The notes under the pieces are model-generated. The model saw only the letters and a program-made list of their open reading frames with translations. It did no database searches and had not been told where the DNA came from. This document shows positions 6,683 to 11,088 of a stretch of 11,088 nt of DNA, piece after piece. Numbering within the stretch: the stretch's first letter is position 1; each line of letters opens with the position of its first letter. Origin of the DNA: Oscillospiraceae bacterium (lineage in GTDB: Bacteria > Bacillota > Clostridia > Oscillospirales > Oscillospiraceae); contig JAHHSH010000055.1 of assembly GCA_020025345.1 (NCBI GenBank), positions 1 to 11,088 on the forward strand, in the 5' to 3' direction. The translations under genes and the position numbers were made by a program.

Positions 6683-6856
6683 ATGTATTCCAATCTCACC
6701 GATCTTCTAAACCGTGACAGCGCAGCCTACGAGTTCTTTTACGCCCTCTCCCCTCAGACACAGGAGCTGCTGCAGGAGCGTGGCGCACGTAGTCTGGAGG
6801 AGCTGCAGCAGGCTGTAGCAGACATCGATACCCACGAGCGTCCCTCTGCTTTTTGA
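6683..6856 (+). CDS. Small conserved-looking hypothetical protein (57 aa)
   Basis: The protein is acidic and probably helical, with no signal peptide or membrane segment. Recognisable text is LTDLLNRDSAAYEFFYALS then PQTQELLQERG and SLEELQQ. The pattern of a short helix, LSPQTQELL and then SLEEL resembles small uncharacterised proteins seen in Clostridia. I cannot name a function. I chose ATG 6683 because GGAGG (6670-6674) is 8 bases upstream; a GTG at 6674 lies within that same Shine-Dalgarno. The gene starts 51 bases after obg, has no evident promoter of its own, and is followed by a strong terminator, so it is probably the tail of the obg transcript. Confidence 0.65.
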   Translation: MYSNLTDLLNRDSAAYEFFYALSPQTQELLQERGARSLEELQQAVADIDTHERPSAF

Positions 6857-6927
6857 AGGGTCGTTCTCCCCTCTGTCTCCGCCCGACCATGCGGCAGTCG
6901 ACAACCGTGTGGGGCGGTTATTTATAG

Positions 6928-6965
6928 AAAAGGGAGCCGCCTTTGTCCAAGCGGCTCCCTTTTTT
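6928..6965. terminator. Bidirectional intrinsic terminator
   Basis: AAAAGGGAGCCGC (6928-6940) pairs with GCGGCTCCCTTTT (6951-6963) around a 10-base loop, with six T residues at 6960-6965 on the plus strand and a shorter T tail on the minus strand. It lies between the small ORF and the convergent end of cytX and would serve both. Confidence 0.9.
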
Positions 6966-6993
6966 ATGGCTGTTTTGTATGGTCTTTTCCCCT

Positions 6994-8175
6994 TTATGCG
7001 CTTTTTTCAGGCGCCTTGCGGAAGATTTTGTTTGCCACAATGCAGATCAGCATCGTCAACACCATATCCGGCAGCGTGTTTCCCACGGGAATATCCACAC
7101 GCATCAACACGCGATACAGGATAAAGCCGATGAGCCACACCACCAGATTGACGGCATGAAACGCCTTCTGGCTGTTATCCATTTTGAGGATAAAGAAGGT
7201 AGCGATCTGGACGGCGATCATAGGTGCAAACACAGACCCGATCAGATAGAGGAAATCGGTAATATTGTCCATGGGGAAGAAAATCGCCCCCACTGTACCG
7301 ATGATGGCCGCGGCCAGTGCCACCGTTTTCCCGTTGATCTTATCCGAAACAGATTCGCTGGAAATGCCGGCAGAATAGGCATCCAAAAATGTTGTCGTCA
7401 CCGTGGAGAGCACCACGATCAGCAGTCCTACGACGCCCAATCCGGCTTTGAGCAAAATCTGGGCAATATCGGACTCCCCGGTAAAGAGAGATGCCCCCAT
7501 ACCAATCACATACATCCAGCAGCTGACCAGTCCATAGGTGACTGCGCTGACAGCCGTAGCCTTCACGGGCTTAGCCGCTTCTCTTGTGTAGTCGCTGATC
7601 AAAGGCAGCCACGAAAGCGGCATTGCCACAGACAATTCCACCGCCGCGCCGAAGGTCATGGCGTCGCCGCCCGGCATTTGCAGTGTGCCCTTTCCGAAGA
7701 TCAAAAAGCTGAGGCCGATGGTCATCAAAAAGAGTGCGCCCATGGCAACCGTATTGACCTTCCCCAGATTTTCCACACCAATGAGGATCCAGAGGATGAT
7801 CAGTGCCCCGATGACCAGACACCAGACCCATCGTCCTGCCGCCCACACCCCATCGGCGGCCAGTGCGCCGTCATAAATCATAATTCCTGTCCAGCCTACC
7901 AGCTGCAAGACATTGAGGAGCGTAAAGAGCAGGCTGCCCCTCTGTCCAAAGCTCATTTTCACGGTTTCCATGGCGCTTCTGCGTGCCATACCGCCGATCA
8001 GGCCGGAGAGGAACAGCAAAACGCAGCCGATAACATGTCCGATCAGAATCGCCAGCAGGCCTTTACTGAATCCCAAAGGCGCAAAATATGTACCCGTCAG
8101 AATTTCTGCGATGGAAACGGCAGCGCCAAACCAAATAAGGCCGTTTTCAAAAACGGAAGTTCGTTTCTCTGTCAT
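6994..8175 (-). CDS. cytX: NCS1-family hydroxymethylpyrimidine transporter CytX
   Basis: This 393-residue integral membrane protein has about 12 hydrophobic segments and belongs to the nucleobase:cation symporter-1 family (cytosine permease-like). The N-terminal segment ENGLIWFGAAVSIAEILTG (10-28) and LQLVGWTGIMIYDGA (90-104) are typical of the CytX branch, which is found in thiamin gene clusters and is proposed to import the pyrimidine precursor HMP or a related compound. The predicted substrate therefore rests on family and operon position. I chose ATG 8175, four bases after the thiD stop; its Shine-Dalgarno region (AAGGAGGCGGAG) lies in the end of thiD. An earlier in-frame ATG at 8199 would overlap thiD and sit on that site. 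It is the last gene of the thi operon and ends before a terminator. Confidence 0.88.
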   Translation of the reverse strand: MTEKRTSVFENGLIWFGAAVSIAEILTGTYFAPLGFSKGLLAILIGHVIGCVLLFLSGLIGGMARRSAMETVKMSFGQRGSLLFTLLNVLQLVGWTGIMIYDGALAADGVWAAGRWVWCLVIGALIILWILIGVENLGKVNTVAMGALFLMTIGLSFLIFGKGTLQMPGGDAMTFGAAVELSVAMPLSWLPLISDYTREAAKPVKATAVSAVTYGLVSCWMYVIGMGASLFTGESDIAQILLKAGLGVVGLLIVVLSTVTTTFLDAYSAGISSESVSDKINGKTVALAAAIIGTVGAIFFPMDNITDFLYLIGSVFAPMIAVQIATFFILKMDNSQKAFHAVNLVVWLIGFILYRVLMRVDIPVGNTLPDMVLTMLICIVANKIFRKAPEKSA

Positions 8176-8179
8176 ACGA

Positions 8180-8986
8180 TTACTCCGCCTCCTTGGCAAA
8201 CTCGCCTTGCAGGTCGAACGCGTGATTCATAGGGCCGCTGCCCTTTCCCAAGTCCAGCATGGCCGCCAGAGCGCAGGAAATATAGCTCTTTGCCCGCTGT
8301 ACCGACTCTTCCAGCGCATACCCCTTTGCCAAATTGGCGGCAATGGCCGAGGACAGCGTGCAGCCCGTGCCGTGGGTATTGGGATTTTGAATCCGCTTGC
8401 CGCGGAACCACTGCATCTCCCCGTTTGCACAGAGGAGATCATTGGCATCGTTGATACTGTGCCCGCCCTTGACCAGAACTGCACAGCCATACGAGGTATA
8501 GATTTCTTGCGCCGCGCGGCACATATCCTCCTCATTTTGGATATGCATACCGGACAGGACTTCTGCCTCCGGGATGTTGGGGGTGATGACGGTTGCCAGC
8601 GGGAACAAGTTCTCTTTCAGCGCCGTCACTGCACTTGTCTCCAACAGCGCCGAGCCACTGGTGGCTACCATCACCGGATCCACCACAATATTTTTTGCGT
8701 CGTACTTTTTCAGCTGCTCTGCAATCGTCTCGATCAACGGTGCAGAGGAGACCATGCCGATTTTTACAGCATCCGGGCGAATGTCCGTAAATACCATATC
8801 GATCTGCTGTTTCAAAAATTCCGGAGTTACCTCCATAATTCCCGTTACGCCGGTTGTGTTCTGTGCAGTCAGTGCCGTAACGGCCGTCATCGCATAAACA
8901 CCATTCATGGTCATCGTTTTCAGATCAGCCTGAATTCCGGCGCCTCCGCTGGAATCACTTCCCGCGATAGATAATGCTGTTCTCAT
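8180..8986 (-). CDS. thiD: Hydroxymethylpyrimidine/phosphomethylpyrimidine kinase ThiD
   Basis: ThiD phosphorylates HMP to HMP-P and then HMP-PP, the pyrimidine donor for thiamin phosphate synthase. The 268-residue ribokinase-fold protein starts MRTALSIAGSDSSGGAGIQAD, with the substrate-binding GSDSSGG. It also has DPVMVATSG (103-111), TPNIPEAEVL (135-144), LVKGGH (171-176) and the anion-hole/catalytic motif HGTGCT (205-210) with Cys209. The length is right for a stand-alone ThiD without a fused ThiE or ThiN. AAGGAG stands 7 bases before the ATG. It follows the HAD gene after an 81-base gap and is followed by cytX after 4 bases. Confidence 0.95.
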   Translation of the reverse strand: MRTALSIAGSDSSGGAGIQADLKTMTMNGVYAMTAVTALTAQNTTGVTGIMEVTPEFLKQQIDMVFTDIRPDAVKIGMVSSAPLIETIAEQLKKYDAKNIVVDPVMVATSGSALLETSAVTALKENLFPLATVITPNIPEAEVLSGMHIQNEEDMCRAAQEIYTSYGCAVLVKGGHSINDANDLLCANGEMQWFRGKRIQNPNTHGTGCTLSSAIAANLAKGYALEESVQRAKSYISCALAAMLDLGKGSGPMNHAFDLQGEFAKEAE

Positions 8987-9067
8987 TTTTCTTCTCCTTT
9001 CTTGGCAGCACTACTTTTATTGAGCGACAAAGAGTGGTGCCCCCAGTCTGCCGCTGTCAAACATCCT

Positions 9068-9751
9068 TTACCCGATGTTTTGGACCTCTTTCCCCGGTTG
9101 GGTTTCCCCACCGGCCTCTCCTTCAAAGGTGTAGATCAGCTCATCCGCCAGATCCGTCATTTTTCTCCACTGTTCATCCGGTCTGCCATCATATACGCCA
9201 ACCGTATAGAACCCGGCGCTTTTCGCTGTCTCCAGCGCATAAAGTGCATCCTCATAGACCGCCGTTTCAGTGGGAATGCTCCCCAGTCTTTTGGCGGCTT
9301 CATAATAGACATCCGGCGCATTTTTCCCCACCCCGACCGTTTCGCACGAGAGCAGGAACTTGAAATACTTACGCACCCCCGTCCGTGTCAGGCAAGCCTC
9401 CATCAGCGGCTCGGCTGTGGCGGAAGCAACGCACATCTGCACGCCCCGTGCATGGAGTGTTTCCAGATACTCCTTCACGCCGTGCTTGAGGGGAATGTCC
9501 TTTTGGTAATGTCTGTCCATCATGGCATTCATCTCGTCGGCAATGCTCTCCGGCGTTCCCGCAAGGGAGAATTCCTGCACAAAGAAAGCCGCCGACTGCG
9601 TCATGGTCATGGGTTTTATCTTTTCAAAAACGCTCTGTGGAACATCTTCCACGCCTTTACTTGCCAGAAATTCGTCGGCAAGCCGATGCCAATATGCCAT
9701 GGAATCCACCAGTGTTCCATCCATGTCGAAAATTGCAAACTTCTTATCCAT
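9068..9751 (-). CDS. HAD-superfamily phosphatase in the thiamin operon, candidate thiamin monophosphate phosphatase
   Basis: The 227-residue protein is a HAD subfamily IA (beta-phosphoglucomutase-like) hydrolase. It has motif I FDMDGTLVDS (8-17; nucleophile Asp9 and acid/base Asp11), a helical cap at about 20-85, motif II VASAT (Ser110), the motif III lysine (Lys143) and the motif IV acidic pair EDA (Glu167, Asp168). All catalytic residues are present. Its first codons overlap the end of thiE by 8 bases (ATGGATAA), so it is translationally coupled inside the thi operon. HAD-type thiamin monophosphate phosphatases are known in plants (TH2) and have been reported in bacterial thi clusters, where they make free thiamin for pyrophosphorylation. 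That role is the most likely one here but is inferred from context; damaged-metabolite housekeeping is an alternative. Confidence 0.85.
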   Translation of the reverse strand: MDKKFAIFDMDGTLVDSMAYWHRLADEFLASKGVEDVPQSVFEKIKPMTMTQSAAFFVQEFSLAGTPESIADEMNAMMDRHYQKDIPLKHGVKEYLETLHARGVQMCVASATAEPLMEACLTRTGVRKYFKFLLSCETVGVGKNAPDVYYEAAKRLGSIPTETAVYEDALYALETAKSAGFYTVGVYDGRPDEQWRKMTDLADELIYTFEGEAGGETQPGKEVQNIG

Positions 9752-10403
9752 GCTGTACCATCGCTCTCGATTTCTTCAAGAGATCCGCGGCGGCCTGGCC
9801 GGGATTTTCAGCGCCAAAGATGGCAGACACCACCGCCACGCCGTCTACGCCGCTCCCGGTAAGCTCCATCAGATTGGAAGCGCCGATACCACCGATGGCG
9901 ACTACCGGAATGGACACAGAAGTGCTGATTTCGCGGAGCTTTTCGATGGAGAGGTTCCGTGCGTTTTTCTTCGTACTGGTGGCAAAGACAGCACCGACGC
10001 CGATGTAGTCCGCACCGGCTTTTTCTGCCGCCACGGCCTCTTCTACCGTTCCGGCGGAAATGCCCAGAATTTTATCCGGGCCGATCATGGCGCGAATATC
10101 TCTGCCCTGAATATCGGACTGGCCCACATGCACGCCGTCTGCGTCAATGTCCAAGGCGATTTCCACGCTGTCATTGACAACGAAAGGTACATGGTACTTG
10201 GCGCAGAGTCCCTTCAGCTCCTGCGCCTCGACTTCAAAGGAAGCGGCATCCAGATCCTTTTCCCGAATCTGCAAAAAGGTAGCGCCGTTTTCCAGAACAT
10301 CCTTGCAGACGGTGGATAATTTTTCGCCGTCTTTCAACCACATACGGTCGGTCACAGCGTAGAGCAGCATGGATGCACGGATTTCATCTTTTGTAAATTT
10401 CAT
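9744..10403 (-). CDS. thiE: Thiamin phosphate synthase ThiE
   Basis: ThiE condenses HMP-PP with thiazole phosphate to give thiamin monophosphate and pyrophosphate. The 219-residue TIM-barrel protein shows LYAVTDR (14-20), LQIREKD (44-50), VVNDS (75-79), DGVHVGQSD (89-97), GAVFATSTK (137-145), AIGGI (169-173) and DGVAVVSAIF (187-196), all at the expected places. The usual GPxFxTxTK loop reads GAVFATSTK here, a mild variation. The ATG overlaps the thiM end by 20 bases, with GGAGG 9 bases upstream inside thiM. Downstream it overlaps the HAD phosphatase gene by 8 bases, so its product thiamin monophosphate could be passed to that enzyme. Confidence 0.96.
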   Translation of the reverse strand: MKFTKDEIRASMLLYAVTDRMWLKDGEKLSTVCKDVLENGATFLQIREKDLDAASFEVEAQELKGLCAKYHVPFVVNDSVEIALDIDADGVHVGQSDIQGRDIRAMIGPDKILGISAGTVEEAVAAEKAGADYIGVGAVFATSTKKNARNLSIEKLREISTSVSIPVVAIGGIGASNLMELTGSGVDGVAVVSAIFGAENPGQAAADLLKKSRAMVQHG

Positions 10404-11088
10404 AGCGAATTCCCTCCAATAATTGTGTTTCCGTCATATTAAAAACAGCATCAATCAAATCATTTCGGAATGTGGCGTTGCCGGTGGCATTTTGGATGCG
10501 GCGCTCTTCTGCCAACTCGCCTGCCACGCCCATCACTGCCATGGCAGCGACTGTGGCGGTAAACGGATCTTCGGGCATGGCACCGCAAAAAGCGCCGATC
10601 AGCGACGTAAGCATACAGCCGCTTCCGGTAATACGCGCCATGGTCGCACAGCCATTGCGCAGGATCACCGTCTGCTCTCCGTCGCTGATCACATCCAGCA
10701 CACCGGAGATGGCGATCACGCTTCCCAGCTTTCGCGCCAAGGCTTGGGTCATGCTGACCGCTTCCGTAAGATTCTCTTCTGTCACCGCATCCCCGGCCCG
10801 GACGTCCACGCCGCTGCCCGGTGTCTGCTGTCCGGCAAGGAAACGGATCTCCGAGGCATTGCCGCGAATGGCGGTGAAGTGGACTTCCTCCAGCAAGTGC
10901 CGGGACATATCGCGGCGCAACTGTGTGCCGCCGGCCGCTACCGGGTCAAGGACGACCGGCGTGCCAAGGCTGTTTGCTTTTTTTCCAGCCAGCACCATGG
11001 AGTCCACAAAGTCGATGGCACCCATATTGCAGACCAGCGCATCAGCGCCGCACACCGACTCTTCCACTTCCCGCACATCCTGCGACAT
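10384..11088 (-). CDS. thiM: Hydroxyethylthiazole kinase ThiM (N-terminus outside the window)
   Basis: ThiM phosphorylates the salvaged thiazole alcohol (THZ/HET) to thiazole phosphate for ThiE. The visible 234 residues contain VVLDPVAAGGTQLRRD (45-60), RGNASEI (75-81) and the ATP-site/catalytic motif ITGSGCMLTS (153-162) with Cys158. The C-terminal GNATFRNDLIDAVF (203-216) is also typical. The reading frame reaches the right edge. The Met codon there corresponds to the methionine of the internal 'PxMxxxxxEV' segment of ThiM, roughly 40 residues into normal family members, so it is not the true start and the gene continues beyond 11088. It is the first thi gene seen and overlaps thiE by 20 bases. 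Presence of ThiM indicates thiazole salvage. Confidence 0.95.
   Translation of the reverse strand: MSQDVREVEESVCGADALVCNMGAIDFVDSMVLAGKKANSLGTPVVLDPVAAGGTQLRRDMSRHLLEEVHFTAIRGNASEIRFLAGQQTPGSGVDVRAGDAVTEENLTEAVSMTQALARKLGSVIAISGVLDVISDGEQTVILRNGCATMARITGSGCMLTSLIGAFCGAMPEDPFTATVAAMAVMGVAGELAEERRIQNATGNATFRNDLIDAVFNMTETQLLEGIRYEIYKR

Noticed and set aside
6857..6927. Short inverted repeats such as CCGCCC/GGGCGG and AACCG/CGGTT downstream of the small ORF
   Set aside because: Arms are only 5-6 bp and nested inconsistently; the strong hairpin at 6928-6965 explains termination without them.
6943..8232. Plus-strand ORF of 429 residues
   Set aside because: Antisense to cytX, rich in His, Cys and Asp without any membrane or domain pattern; it also starts inside a terminator hairpin.
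9030..9066. TTGACA on the minus strand in the HAD-thiD spacer as an internal promoter
   Set aside because: No acceptable -10 hexamer lies 16-19 bases downstream of it.
7913..9862. Plus-strand ORFs of 353 and 286 residues over thiD and the HAD gene
   Set aside because: Both are antisense to genes with intact catalytic motifs; no ribosome binding sites or recognisable domains.
11086..11088. ATG at the right edge as the start of thiM
   Set aside because: The residues after it align with an internal segment of ThiM; the thiazole-binding N-terminal part would be missing, so the gene runs out of the window.

Overview
The window is ordinary low-GC-lineage Firmicutes chromosome. The Prp-processed form of ribosomal protein L27, the rplU-prp-rpmA and obg order, tmcAL (YlbM), the strong AGGAGG-type ribosome binding sites and the moderately high GC content all point to a gut-type Clostridia member, probably Oscillospiraceae or a relative. 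That taxonomic placement is inferred from protein style. Thirteen coding regions can be supported, two of them cut by the window ends. I see no tRNA, rRNA, CRISPR array, insertion sequence or prophage, and nothing that looks like an undescribed defence or mobile system.

Left part (1-2645): the 3' end of a membrane protein gene (rhomboid-like membrane region plus a Cys/His-rich tail) runs on the plus strand and converges on a minus-strand pair. This pair is tmcAL, the tRNA(Met) cytidine acetate ligase, followed 8 bases later by a DUF3298-type lipoprotein. A perfect 17-bp hairpin with a GAAA loop separates the convergent genes and can terminate from both sides.

Middle (2646-6856), all plus strand: a clear sigma-A promoter drives mtnN and luxS, which carry out two successive steps of S-adenosylhomocysteine recycling (SAH to S-ribosylhomocysteine, then to homocysteine plus the AI-2 precursor DPD). 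A second strong promoter and a structured leader that fits the Firmicutes L21 leader precede rplU-prp-rpmA. In this operon the Prp protease is encoded between the two ribosomal proteins and is expected to trim the N-terminal extension seen on L27. After a good terminator, a third promoter drives obg, the ribosome-assembly GTPase, followed by a small conserved-looking 57-residue ORF. The Shine-Dalgarno sequence of that small ORF lies inside a hairpin.

Right part (6928-11088), all minus strand: thiM-thiE-HAD phosphatase-thiD-cytX is a thiamin salvage operon transcribed from beyond the right edge. CytX would import a pyrimidine precursor, ThiD would phosphorylate it twice, ThiM would phosphorylate the thiazole alcohol, and ThiE would join them to thiamin monophosphate. 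The HAD phosphatase overlapping thiE is a reasonable candidate for dephosphorylating thiamin monophosphate. De novo genes (thiC, thiG and others) are absent from the window, and any TPP riboswitch would lie upstream of thiM, outside it.
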